Shown here: positions 31,846-39,949 of the stretch, in pieces
Layout of the letters: every line of letters starts with the position of its first letter
How positions within the stretch are numbered: position 1 is the stretch's first letter
Assembly: GCA_043802865.1 (NCBI GenBank)
Contig: JAZDKQ010000018.1
Location: 1 to 41,575, forward strand
DNA: 41,575 bases
Direction: 5' to 3'
Source: JAPLXD01 sp043802865
GTDB taxonomy: Bacteria > Patescibacteriota > Minisyncoccia > Moranbacterales > UBA11712
The notes under the pieces: generated by a model
Database searches by the model: none
Seen by the model: the letters and a program-made list of their open reading frames with translations, nothing else
What the model was told of the DNA's origin: nothing
Position numbers and translations under genes: made by a program

Positions 31846-32400
31846 ATGAAAACAATATTAATCGCCGGGCTGGGAAATCCCGGGAAAAAATATGAAAAAA
31901 CCCGCCACAATGCCGGGTTCGTGTTCGCTGATTATTTTTTCAAAAAATTCCGAGAAGAGTTCGGATTTTCGGATTGGAGAGTGGATAAGAAGCTAAAATC
32001 AGAGATTAGTCTTGGAAAAAGAGGTCAAGATAAAATAATTCTTCTCAAGCCCCAGACATTCATGAATCTTTCGGGTGAAGCAGTTCTGGCGGCGATTAAA
32101 TATTATAAAGTGAAACTTGAGAATATTGTTGTCGCCCATGACGAGATCGATTTGCTGCTTGGAAAATACAAACTCTCAAAAGATTCCTCTTCCGCCGGAC
32201 ACAACGGGGCGCAAAATATCATTGATTTGCTTGGCACGAAAAATTTTTCGAGACTCCGGATTGGTATTGAAAATCGCGGCGATCGTAAAATTGCAACCGA
32301 AAAATATGTATTAGAAAAATTAACGGCATTGGAAATAAAAATGGTATCAAAAATATTGCCAGAAATTTCTGATGAATTTATTAAGGAATATTTAGCTTAA
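31846..32400 (+). CDS. pth: Peptidyl-tRNA hydrolase
   Basis: Pth frees tRNA from stalled peptidyl-tRNA. The 184-residue protein shows the catalytic residues in order: N11 in GLGNPGKKYEKTRHNAGF, H21 in the same block, and D99 in VVAHDEIDL. KPQTFMNLSGEAV and SAGHNGAQNIIDLLGT are also typical. It lies 15 nt after the LCP gene and ends before a terminator. Confidence 0.97.
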   Translation: MKTILIAGLGNPGKKYEKTRHNAGFVFADYFFKKFREEFGFSDWRVDKKLKSEISLGKRGQDKIILLKPQTFMNLSGEAVLAAIKYYKVKLENIVVAHDEIDLLLGKYKLSKDSSSAGHNGAQNIIDLLGTKNFSRLRIGIENRGDRKIATEKYVLEKLTALEIKMVSKILPEISDEFIKEYLA

Positions 32401-32415
32401 AGCCGCTTGATAAAT

Positions 32416-32445
32416 AAAAAGAAGTCCCGCTAGGGCTTCTTTTTT
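32416..32445 (+). terminator. Terminator after pth
   Basis: AAGAAG-T-CCC and GGGCTTCTT pair with a single bulged T and a 4-nt GCTA loop, followed by a T run. Confidence 0.75.
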
Positions 32446-32446
32446 A

Positions 32447-32493
32447 TACAAAATACAATATACCAGATACCAAATACTAAATACTAAATACTA
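32447..32493 (-). repeat. TAGTATTT-type repeat that supplies the typA stop codon
   Basis: On the minus strand three TAGTATTT units run into GGTATCTGGTATATTGTATT. The first TAG is the typA stop codon. A closely related repeat starts at the rel stop codon (39796). Confidence 0.75.
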
Positions 32494-34278
32494 AATTTTT
32501 CTTCTCCCGGCCTGGATCCGCGCTGTTTCTTGCAGGATTTGTTTTCGCAGGCGGATGCTTTGGGGTGTGATCTCGAGATACTCATCGTCCGCCATGACTT
32601 CGAAGCCCCGCTCGATCGTGAGCGGCATTGGCGGCACGAGATGAATGGCCGCGTCCGCACCCGATGAGCGCATATTAGTGAGATTTTTTCCTTTGATGGG
32701 ATTCACGGCCATGTCGTTTCCTTTCGCCGTGTTCCCAATCACCATTCCTTCATATACTTCCGTGTTGGCGCCGATATAGAGGACGCCACGGTCTTGAAGA
32801 TTGGCAAGTGAAAAGGCAAGTGTTTTTCCGGCGACCATCGAAGCCATTGAACCGGTCGCATGCTTGGAAATCGCTCCCGCGTGCGGCCGGAATTCCAGAA
32901 AACGGCTGGCAAAAATTCCTTCGCCACGCGTTTCGATCATAAATTGGTTGCGATATCCCAAAATTCCCCGGGTCGGGATTTCAAAGACCATTCGAACTTG
33001 GCTGCCTTCTTGTTTCATATCAACCATGATTCCCTTTCTTTTGCCAAGAGTTTCAATGATCGTTCCCAAAAATTGTTCCGGCACATCAATCGTCGCTTCT
33101 TCGAACGGCTCAAGTTTCTTTCCATTTTCTTCCTTGATGATAACCTGCGGCTGGGAAACTTGCAGTTCGTATCCTTCGCGGCGCATATTTTCGATGAGAA
33201 TCGCAATGTGGAGCTCTCCTCTTCCGCTCACTTTATAAAAATCATTATTTGAGAAATCAACCTTGAGCCCGACGTTCACTTCGAGTTCTTTTTCGAGTCG
33301 TTCTCTGATTTGCTTTGACGTCACAAATTTTCCTTCGCGCCCGGCAAAAGGCGAATCATTCACCAAAAAATTGAGCGTGATGGTCGGCTCGTCGATCTTG
33401 ATCGCGGGCAAAGGTTCTTGATCAGCGTTCGCACAAATTGTTTCTCCTATATCAATGTCCGGAATGCCAGCGATCATCACCGTATCCCCGCCCGAGGCCT
33501 GCGAAATTTCTTTTCGCGATATTCCTTCGAAGGTGAACATTTTTATTATTTTCCCTTTGCGAACTTCGCCCGTTGACTTTTTCACGAATACTTCACCGCT
33601 CCGGATTGTGCCTTCATGTATTCTCCCAATCGCCAGACGTCCGAGAAAATTGTCATATCCCAAACTGAAAGGCTGCATCCGGAAAGGCGCATCAGGATTT
33701 GAAGTCGCGGCTGGAACTTTTTCGAGGATCGTGTCGAGAAGCGGAGTGAGGTCTTTTGACTCATCATCCAAACTTCTTTTCGCAATCCCTTCGCGTCCGA
33801 TCGCATAGACGACCGTGAAGTCAAGTTGTTCGCCGCTTGCGCCAAGATCGAGAAAAAGTTCGAAAACTTGTTCCTGGGCAATTTCGGGACGGGCCGCCGG
33901 TTTGTCGATCTTGTTGATCACGACAATCGGCTTGATACCGAGTTCCAAAGATTTTTTGAGAACAAATCTCGTCTGGGGCATCGGACCTTCTTGCGCATCC
34001 ACGACCAAAAGCACCGAATCAATCGAACGCAATACCCGTTCCACTTCGGATCCGAAATCAGCGTGCCCCGGCGTATCCACGATATTGATCTTTGTGCCTT
34101 TATAGAATATCGAAGTATTTTTTGAGTATATCGTAATACCACGCTCCTTTTCGAGCACGTCGCTGTCCATCGTGACGGCTTCTTCCGTCTCCATTCCGGT
34201 CTGACGCATAATGGCATCCGTGATTGTGGTTTTGCCATGGTCAACATGAGCGATGATGGCAATGTTTCTGATTTCCAT
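32491..34278 (-). CDS. typA: Ribosome-associated GTPase TypA/BipA
   Basis: The 595-residue protein is a full-length TypA. The start MEIRNIAIIAHVDHGKTT has the P-loop, ERGITIYSKN is the switch I region, and VDTPGHADFG and VINKIDKPAARP complete the GTPase domain. It is followed by EF-Tu-like domain 2, EF-G-like domains III and V (GRGELHIAILIENMRREGYEL and RGILGYRNQF) and the TypA-specific C-terminal domain ending RIQAGRRKI. TypA acts on ribosomes under stress and low temperature. An upstream in-frame ATG at 34320 would add 14 residues foreign to the family. A hairpin with T run lies just before the start. Confidence 0.96.
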   Translation of the reverse strand: MEIRNIAIIAHVDHGKTTITDAIMRQTGMETEEAVTMDSDVLEKERGITIYSKNTSIFYKGTKINIVDTPGHADFGSEVERVLRSIDSVLLVVDAQEGPMPQTRFVLKKSLELGIKPIVVINKIDKPAARPEIAQEQVFELFLDLGASGEQLDFTVVYAIGREGIAKRSLDDESKDLTPLLDTILEKVPAATSNPDAPFRMQPFSLGYDNFLGRLAIGRIHEGTIRSGEVFVKKSTGEVRKGKIIKMFTFEGISRKEISQASGGDTVMIAGIPDIDIGETICANADQEPLPAIKIDEPTITLNFLVNDSPFAGREGKFVTSKQIRERLEKELEVNVGLKVDFSNNDFYKVSGRGELHIAILIENMRREGYELQVSQPQVIIKEENGKKLEPFEEATIDVPEQFLGTIIETLGKRKGIMVDMKQEGSQVRMVFEIPTRGILGYRNQFMIETRGEGIFASRFLEFRPHAGAISKHATGSMASMVAGKTLAFSLANLQDRGVLYIGANTEVYEGMVIGNTAKGNDMAVNPIKGKNLTNMRSSGADAAIHLVPPMPLTIERGFEVMADDEYLEITPQSIRLRKQILQETARIQAGRRKI

Positions 34279-34293
34279 AAAAAATAATAAAAA

Positions 34294-34305
34294 CCGCGAG
34301 AGCGG
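34294..34305 (-). promoter_or_regulatory. Terminator-like hairpin directly upstream of typA
   Basis: On the minus strand CCGC-TCTC-GCGG is followed by TTTTTATTATTTTTT and then the ATG at 34278. The structure looks like an intrinsic terminator or attenuator in the 5' leader. A TATTAT in the T-rich part (34289-34284) could alternatively be a -10 box. Confidence 0.4.
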
Positions 34306-34678
34306 CAAATTTCTGAACAAATTAGCTCCGGGACTTTCGGTCTTTGGAAATATTAGCAGGAAAACAGAAGAATGTCAAAAAAATCCAGAATAAAATCCGG
34401 CGAAGCCGGACTCCAAAACTTTTCCCTTTTCACTTTTCATTTTAAACTTTCAATATCCTCTGTCCCACCTGAAAGCGCCGGAGTCAGTTGCATTTGCATC
34501 CTATCCGAACTTACCCAACGATGATTAAGGAGGGGTCACACCGTCGGACTTCCAGACGGGACGGAAGACACGAATTTGCCTTATATTCAATATGAATGAG
34601 TATTTGCTGGGATCCCCTACCCAGAAGTGACATCGTAGCAGAACTGCAGAATTTGTCAATGATTGCAATATTCACCCG

Positions 34679-34704
34679 TAGAGACGCGATTAATCGCGTC
34701 TCTA
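34679..34704. repeat. Perfect 26-bp palindrome upstream of dprA
   Basis: The two 13-nt halves TAGAGACGCGATT and AATCGCGTCTCTA are exact reverse complements with no spacer. TATAAT overlaps its right end at 34703-34708. The sequence resembles dispersed REP-like palindromes with a GTAGAGACG core that I recall from other bacteria. It may also act as an operator for dprA. Confidence 0.8.
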
Positions 34705-34740
34705 TAATGATTACGTAAAAGTGTGATATTATATTCAAGT

Positions 34741-35847
34741 ATGGAGGAAAAAAACCAAAACGATATAATTTTTTGGCACGCTTTCAATTGCGTAGACGGC
34801 TTCGGGCCACAGGCTTTCAAAAAACTGCTGGCCGGTTTTTCGGAACTCAAAGAAGCTTGGAAAAGCACCAACGCGTATAATTTCGAGCAACTCGACTTTT
34901 CGAAAAAGCAGATAGATAATTTTTTTCAATTCCGACAAAAGCATTCTCCGGAAATTTTGTTCGAGGAACTCGCGAAAGAAAATATTGAAATTATCACTAT
35001 AAACGACAAGGCCTACCCAACCCAGCTCAAAGAAATCGCCTCCGCTCCGCCGGTTTTGTATATCCGGGGCGACCGGAGCATCCTTTCCAACAAATCAATC
35101 GCGATCGTCGGATCGCGAAAATTCACGGAATATGGCCGGCGGGTGACGGAAAATCTCACCAAAGATCTCGTGCGCGCCGGACTCACGATCGTGAGCGGCC
35201 TTGCGCTCGGCATTGACGGCATCGCCCATCAGGCCGCGCTCGACGCCGGCGGATTCACGGCAGCGGTTCTGGGCACCGGAATCGACGACGCGACGATATA
35301 TCCCCGCGAGCATTTCAATCTGGCGAAAAATATAATCGAAAATGGCGGAGCGCTGATCACTGAACAGCCGCCCAAAACCCCCTCGCTCAAACAAAATTTT
35401 CCGGCTCGGAACCGCATCATGGCCGGACTCGCACTCGGCACACTCGTCATCGAAGCCGCCGAAAGTTCCGGCTCGCTCATCACCGCGGGTTTTGCCCTTG
35501 AGCAGAACCGAGAAGTTTTTGCCGTGCCGGGGGACATATTTTCTCCGCAATCAACAGGCGCGAATCTGCTCGTGAAACGTGGCGCGAAACTCGTCATGTC
35601 CGCCGCGGATATTCTTGAAGAATTCAATATTTCCCGCACCCAACCCCAACTCGCTCTCAAGCTCTTTGAGCCGAGGACGGACGAAGAAAAAACCATCTGG
35701 AAAATTCTTTCCAACGAGCCCCTTCACATTGACAAGATTTCGAAAATGGCTAGACTGGACACAGCGGTCGTCAGTTCGGTACTCGCCACACTGGAAATAG
35801 AAGGAGCTGTGAAAAATATTGGCGGACAAAATTTTATCAAACTGTAA
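34741..35847 (+). CDS. dprA: DNA processing protein DprA
   Basis: DprA protects incoming single-stranded DNA and loads RecA during transformation. The 368-residue protein has an N-terminal helical domain (about 1-70) and then the Rossmann-type core: YPTQLKEIASAPPVLYIRGD, IAIVGSRKFTEYGRR, SGLALGIDGIAHQAAL, AVLGTGIDDATIYPREH, FPARNRIMAGLALGTLVIEA, SGSLITAGFALEQNREVFAVPG and STGANLLVKRGA. A winged-helix C-terminal domain (about 300-368) completes it. The ATG at 34741 fits best. It runs into topA, a frequent gene pair. Confidence 0.96.
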   Translation: MEEKNQNDIIFWHAFNCVDGFGPQAFKKLLAGFSELKEAWKSTNAYNFEQLDFSKKQIDNFFQFRQKHSPEILFEELAKENIEIITINDKAYPTQLKEIASAPPVLYIRGDRSILSNKSIAIVGSRKFTEYGRRVTENLTKDLVRAGLTIVSGLALGIDGIAHQAALDAGGFTAAVLGTGIDDATIYPREHFNLAKNIIENGGALITEQPPKTPSLKQNFPARNRIMAGLALGTLVIEAAESSGSLITAGFALEQNREVFAVPGDIFSPQSTGANLLVKRGAKLVMSAADILEEFNISRTQPQLALKLFEPRTDEEKTIWKILSNEPLHIDKISKMARLDTAVVSSVLATLEIEGAVKNIGGQNFIKL

Positions 35848-35864
35848 TTTTGAATTCAAAACTT

Positions 35865-38204
35865 ATGAAGCTAGTAATCGTCGAGTCGCCGACCAAGGCC
35901 AAGACCATCTCAAAATTCCTCGGACCGAAATTCAAGGTCATGTCTTCCTACGGCCACATTCGCGATCTTCCGGAAAAGAAAATGGGGATTGATATTGAAA
36001 AAAATTTCAAGCCACAATATATTGTCAATCCAAAATCGGAAGAGAAGGCCGAAATGCTCAAGAAAGCGGCCAAAACCGCGGAAGCGGTGATCCTCGCAAG
36101 CGACGAAGACCGCGAGGGAGAGGCGATTGCATGGCATCTTTCGGAAATTTTGAATCTCGACCCGCGCGAAAAAAACCGGATCGTATTTCACGAAATCACG
36201 AAAAAAGCCATCGAGAAAGCGCTCGACAGCCCGCGCAGCATCAACTTTGATCTGGTGGACGCCCAACAAGGACGCCGGGTTTTGGATCGGTTGGTCGGCT
36301 TCGAACTTTCCCCTTTTCTCTGGGACAAGATCAGGCGCGGACTGTCCGCCGGACGCGTACAATCGATTGCCCTGCGTATAATCGCCGAACGAGAACGCGA
36401 AATCGAAAAATTCAAAAAAGAAGAATTTTGGACGATCGCCGCGGAACTTCGCCCCAAGACCGGATCTTGGGAAAATTCCCAAGATCCGGTCTTGGGAACA
36501 ACTTTTGAAGCCGCGCTCACGCATCAAAACGAGAAAAAAATCGAAGAAGTGATCACGCTCAAACTTTTTGCGGGAGATTACAAGACAAAAAAATCAGTTA
36601 TTGCTGATAAGAAAACAGCCGACGAGATAACAGCAGAACTTGAAAAAGCAAAATACACAGTGAGCGAGATCACAAAAAAAGAAATTCAACGCACTCCCCC
36701 GGCTCCTTTCACGACCTCAACTCTTCAGCAGACGGCCATCAACTCGCTCGGATATTCCGCCAAATTGACAATGATGCTTGCCCAAAAACTTTATGAGCAA
36801 GGGTTCATCACCTATATGCGAACGGACAGCACGAACTTGTCGCTCGAGTCGATGCTCGCCGCAAAAAAAATGATTGGAAAAAAATTCGGCGCCGAATACG
36901 CTCTCGAAAGTCCGCGCTTTTATAAAACCAAATCAAAGGGCGCGCAGGAGGCTCACGAAGCCATCCGTCCGACCAATCCGAGTCAGGCGCCAGATGACCT
37001 CAATAAATTGGATGAAAAACAGCTTCGGATCTATGGCTTGATTTGGCGAAGAATGGTCGCCTCCCAAATGCAACCGTCAGTTCTCAATTCAGTGAAAGTT
37101 TTGATTGATGCAAAGGGTTCATCCCTCACCACTTCCGATAAAAAAAATAAGCAAAATGTAAACGCCTCAAAAATTGATTCTTCCGAAGAAGTGGTGAGGG
37201 ACAAGAAAAACAATTATACTTTCCAGGCCAATGGCTCGACTGTGAAATTTGACGGATATTTGAAAGTGTACGGAGAAAAGATGTCCGTTTCGGAAAATCT
37301 TTTGCCTGATCTCAAAGAGAAAGAAGATTTGGATCTTGAAAAATTGATTCCCACTCAAAAGTTCACCACTCCCCCGCCCCGCTACAACGAAGCGTCGCTT
37401 GTCCGCGTGATGGAAGAATACGGGATCGGCCGGCCTTCAACATACGCACCGACAATCTCGACAATCATCGACCGAAAATACGTCGAAAAGAACGAGGAGA
37501 AAAAACTCGCTCCGATGGAGATCGGGCTTCTCGTGAATGACTTGCTCGTCGAACACTTTCCGAAAATCGTGGATATGAAGTTCACCGCGACGATTGAAGA
37601 AGATTTTGACAAGATCGCTTCCGGCGAAAAGAAATGGGTGCCGGTGATCAAAGAATTCTATGAACCTTTTCACAAAAATCTGGAAAACAAATCCGGCGAG
37701 GTGAAGAAAGAAGATCTCCTTCAAAAACTCGGCCGCCAGTGTCCAAAATGCGGAGGAGATCTCATCATGAAATTCGGCCGGTTTGGAAAATTCATCGCCT
37801 GCATGAAATATCCGGAGTGCAGATATACCGAAAAAACGGCCGAAGAGCAGAAAGAAGAAAACAGTGGCGAAGTTTGCGAAAAATGCGGCGCGCCGATGGT
37901 CGTAAAACGGGGCCGCTTCGGCACGTTTCTTGGCTGTAGCAAATATCCGGAATGCAAAACCATCAAATCGATCGCCAAAAAAACAGGCGTCAAGTGCCCG
38001 AAATGCAAAGAAGGTGACATCCTCGAGCGCAAATCCAAAAAAGGCCGGCTCTTCTTCGGCTGCTCAAAATATCCGGCCTGCGACTTTTCTCTTTGGAACA
38101 AGCCCACTGGCGAAACTTGCCCCAAATGCCAAGGTCTCCGCACTTTCCAGGCCAAAGGAAAAATAAAATGCGGCAACAAAGAGTGCGGATACGAGAAAAT
38201 TTAA
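35865..38204 (+). CDS. topA: DNA topoisomerase I
   Basis: TopA relaxes negative supercoils. The 779-residue protein starts with the TOPRIM domain (MKLVIVESPTKAKTI and ASDEDREGEAIAWHL). The active-site Tyr is in FITYMRTDST (Y317). Several landmark blocks follow (AHEAIRPTNP and YNEASLVRVMEEYGIGRPSTYAPT), and the C-terminus has four Cys-type zinc ribbons (from CPKCGGDLIMKFGRFG to the final CGNKECGYEKI). Two in-frame additions coincide with inverted repeats: around residues 197-211 (KTGSWENSQDPVLG) and around 420-446. The start at 35865 is preferred over an ATG at 35850. Confidence 0.97.
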   Translation: MKLVIVESPTKAKTISKFLGPKFKVMSSYGHIRDLPEKKMGIDIEKNFKPQYIVNPKSEEKAEMLKKAAKTAEAVILASDEDREGEAIAWHLSEILNLDPREKNRIVFHEITKKAIEKALDSPRSINFDLVDAQQGRRVLDRLVGFELSPFLWDKIRRGLSAGRVQSIALRIIAEREREIEKFKKEEFWTIAAELRPKTGSWENSQDPVLGTTFEAALTHQNEKKIEEVITLKLFAGDYKTKKSVIADKKTADEITAELEKAKYTVSEITKKEIQRTPPAPFTTSTLQQTAINSLGYSAKLTMMLAQKLYEQGFITYMRTDSTNLSLESMLAAKKMIGKKFGAEYALESPRFYKTKSKGAQEAHEAIRPTNPSQAPDDLNKLDEKQLRIYGLIWRRMVASQMQPSVLNSVKVLIDAKGSSLTTSDKKNKQNVNASKIDSSEEVVRDKKNNYTFQANGSTVKFDGYLKVYGEKMSVSENLLPDLKEKEDLDLEKLIPTQKFTTPPPRYNEASLVRVMEEYGIGRPSTYAPTISTIIDRKYVEKNEEKKLAPMEIGLLVNDLLVEHFPKIVDMKFTATIEEDFDKIASGEKKWVPVIKEFYEPFHKNLENKSGEVKKEDLLQKLGRQCPKCGGDLIMKFGRFGKFIACMKYPECRYTEKTAEEQKEENSGEVCEKCGAPMVVKRGRFGTFLGCSKYPECKTIKSIAKKTGVKCPKCKEGDILERKSKKGRLFFGCSKYPACDFSLWNKPTGETCPKCQGLRTFQAKGKIKCGNKECGYEKI
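36453..36496. repeat. Inverted repeat with 21-bp arms inside topA
   Basis: Arm 36453-36473 (beginning CCCAAGACCGGATCTTGGG) and arm 36476-36496 are exact reverse complements with only 2 nt between them. Each arm is itself partly palindromic. It is in frame and encodes about 14 extra residues. Confidence 0.9.
37122..37201. repeat. 14-bp inverted repeat pair inside topA
   Basis: TCCCTCACCACTTC at 37122-37135 and GAAGTGGTGAGGGA at 37188-37201 are exact reverse complements. The 52 nt between them encode a Lys/Asn/Ser-rich, low-complexity segment that interrupts a loop of the topoisomerase core. Confidence 0.85.
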
Positions 38205-38247
38205 AAGATCAAAACAAAAAAAGCGCAAAACCACAGCTTAAAAGCAA

Positions 38248-38274
38248 AAATCCTAAATTAGAACTTTAGGATTT
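38248..38274 (+). terminator. Terminator after topA
   Basis: AAATCCTAAA and TTTAGGATTT form a perfect 10-bp stem with a 7-nt loop and a following T run, 43 nt after the topA stop. Confidence 0.7.
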
Positions 38275-38278
38275 TTAT

Positions 38279-38307
38279 TTGCGTATTATATAAAGTGAAT
38301 ATATGCT
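38279..38307 (+). promoter_or_regulatory. Possible rel promoter (leaderless)
   Basis: TTGCGT at 38279-38284 and TATGCT at 38302-38307 are 17 nt apart, and the ATG follows after 6 nt. Both hexamers are imperfect, but the geometry repeats that of ftsZ, lepB and the LCP gene. Confidence 0.4.
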
Positions 38308-38313
38308 GTTAAT

Positions 38314-39798
38314 ATGACACTCGACGAACTTTTTGCCAGATATAAGAATCCTTTGAATCAGACGCAGCGAAAATTGGTCGCGGTGGCTTTTGAGTTTGCC
38401 AAAAAAGCTCACGAGGGACAAAAAAGGAAATCGGGCGGGGAATATTTTGAACACAGCATCGAAACCGCCGCGATCCTCGCCGAGATCGGAATGCGCTCCA
38501 AAACAACCGCCGCCGCGCTTCTTCATGATGTCCCCGAAGACACAATTGTGACGCTTGAAGAGATCCGCGCGAAATTTGGCGACGAAATTGCACGCCTCGT
38601 CGACGGCATCACAAAACTTGGAAAATTCAAACTGCGCGGAGACAAGAAGGAGGTCCAGCTCGAAAATCTTCGCAAAATTTTCATGGCGATGACGGAGGAT
38701 ATCCGCGTCGTCCTCATCAAGCTGGCCGACCGCCTGCACAATATGCGCACCCTTGACGCCTTGCCTCCCGAAAAACAGCAGCGCATCGCGCGTGAGACGA
38801 TGGAAATATACGCGCCGATTGCGAACCGCCTCGGAATCGGCGAGATCAAAGGCGAACTCGAAGACTTGTCATTCAAATATCTCGATCCGGAAAATTATAA
38901 GTTGGCGAAAGATCTGATCGACAAAGAGTTCAAGGAACGCACGAAGGATGTTGAGGCCGCCATCCGGGAACTGCGCGAAGAACTTTTGAAGTACAAGATC
39001 AAAGTCTTGGATGTTCACGGACGAGCAAAGCACGTCTATCGCTTTTTTCTAAAACTAAAAAAACACAATATGAACCTTGAGCGGGTCTATGACGTTGTTG
39101 CCGTACGAGTGATCGTCCCTGAAGTTCCCGACTGCTATGAAGCGCTTGGAATCGTACATAAAAGATATCGCCCGCTAATAGGACGAATCAAAGACTATAT
39201 TTCTCTTCCCAAGCCGAACGGATATCGCTCTCTACATACGACCGTTTTTGGTCCGCGGGGCAGAATTTTGGAAATTCAGATCCGCACGCCGCGGATGCAC
39301 ACTGAAGCCGAGTTCGGAATTGCCGCCCACTGGATATATTCATCGGCCAAAACTTGGCGCGACTATTTTCTGCGCCGCTATTCGCCCGAGGAAATTCCCG
39401 AGCAGGAACTGTTTTGGGTGAAGCAACTTCGCGAATGGCAGACGGAAACCGGACAAAACAACGAGAATTTCTTGAAAAGCGTCAAAATTGATTTTTTTCA
39501 AAACCACATTTTTGCTTTCACTCCCAAAGGCGACATCATCAATCTTCCCGAAGGCGCGACGCCGATTGATTTTGCCTACGCCGTTCACAGTGAAATCGGC
39601 GCCCGCACAACAGGAGCAAAAGTGGATGGAAGGCTTGTGGCCCTTGATTTCAAAGTGAGAAACGGCCAAGTCGTGGAGATCATGACCTCGAAAGAAATGA
39701 AATTGCCCAATCAAGACTGGCTGCGCATCGTCAGCACGACATACGCCAAATCCCGCATCCGCCATCAGCTGCGCAAAGCAGGGATAAAGACCCGCTAG
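38314..39798 (+). CDS. rel: RelA/SpoT family (p)ppGpp synthetase/hydrolase, short form
   Basis: The 494-residue protein controls the alarmone (p)ppGpp. The HD hydrolase domain includes YFEHSIETAAIL, ALLHDVPEDT (H71, D72) and IKLADRLHNMRTL. The synthetase domain has RIKDYISLPKPNGYRSLHTT and the LEIQIRTPRMHTEAEFGIAAHW block. A TGS domain (IFAFTPKGDIINLPEGATP onward) follows. It stops soon after TGS, so the helical, zinc-finger/CC and ACT parts of the usual ~700-residue Rel are absent. Both catalytic domains look intact. The stop TAG is the first codon of an AT-rich repeat. Confidence 0.95.
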   Translation: MTLDELFARYKNPLNQTQRKLVAVAFEFAKKAHEGQKRKSGGEYFEHSIETAAILAEIGMRSKTTAAALLHDVPEDTIVTLEEIRAKFGDEIARLVDGITKLGKFKLRGDKKEVQLENLRKIFMAMTEDIRVVLIKLADRLHNMRTLDALPPEKQQRIARETMEIYAPIANRLGIGEIKGELEDLSFKYLDPENYKLAKDLIDKEFKERTKDVEAAIRELREELLKYKIKVLDVHGRAKHVYRFFLKLKKHNMNLERVYDVVAVRVIVPEVPDCYEALGIVHKRYRPLIGRIKDYISLPKPNGYRSLHTTVFGPRGRILEIQIRTPRMHTEAEFGIAAHWIYSSAKTWRDYFLRRYSPEEIPEQELFWVKQLREWQTETGQNNENFLKSVKIDFFQNHIFAFTPKGDIINLPEGATPIDFAYAVHSEIGARTTGAKVDGRLVALDFKVRNGQVVEIMTSKEMKLPNQDWLRIVSTTYAKSRIRHQLRKAGIKTR

Positions 39799-39832
39799 TA
39801 TATAGTATTTGGTATCTTGTATTTAGTATTTT
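39796..39832 (+). repeat. TAGTATTT-type repeat that supplies the rel stop codon
   Basis: The run from the TAG stop reads TAGTATATAGTATTTGGTAT and then CTTGTATTTAGTATT. It is very similar to the minus-strand repeat at the typA stop codon (32493-32447). Confidence 0.75.
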
Positions 39833-39839
39833 TGCTTTT

Positions 39840-39941
39840 GTCATTGCGAGGAGCACAGCAACAAAGCAATCTCGAGCAATTCTGTAAAATACGGGATTGC
39901 TTCGCGGAGTTTATCCAGCCTTGGGATGGGCTTGCAATGAC
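39840..39941. repeat. MITE/REP-like element with terminal inverted repeats
   Basis: GTCATTGC at 39840-39847 and GCAATGAC at 39934-39941 are terminal inverted repeats. Inside them, AAGCAATC (39864-39871) pairs with GATTGCTT (39895-39902). The GTCATTGCGAGGAGC start and CAATCTC/GGGATTGCTTCG body resemble a dispersed non-coding repeat that I recall from many unrelated bacterial genomes. It lies between the convergent rel and parB genes. Confidence 0.8.
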
Positions 39942-39949
39942 AATATTTT

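Larger units (their letters stand above)
34279..34740. other. Divergent intergenic region between typA and dprA
   Basis: The 462-bp region has no convincing gene or tRNA. It holds a hairpin next to typA, a TCCGGC/GCCGGA inverted pair near 34397-34411, a CTTCC/GGAAG pair near 34549-34567, and the long palindrome at 34679-34704. A minus-strand frame of about 75 codons lacks family features and is probably spurious. Confidence 0.5.

Noticed and set aside
34511..34738. Minus-strand frame of about 75 codons between typA and dprA
   Set aside because: No start signal or family feature; it crosses the 26-bp palindrome and looks spurious, although a decayed gene cannot be excluded.
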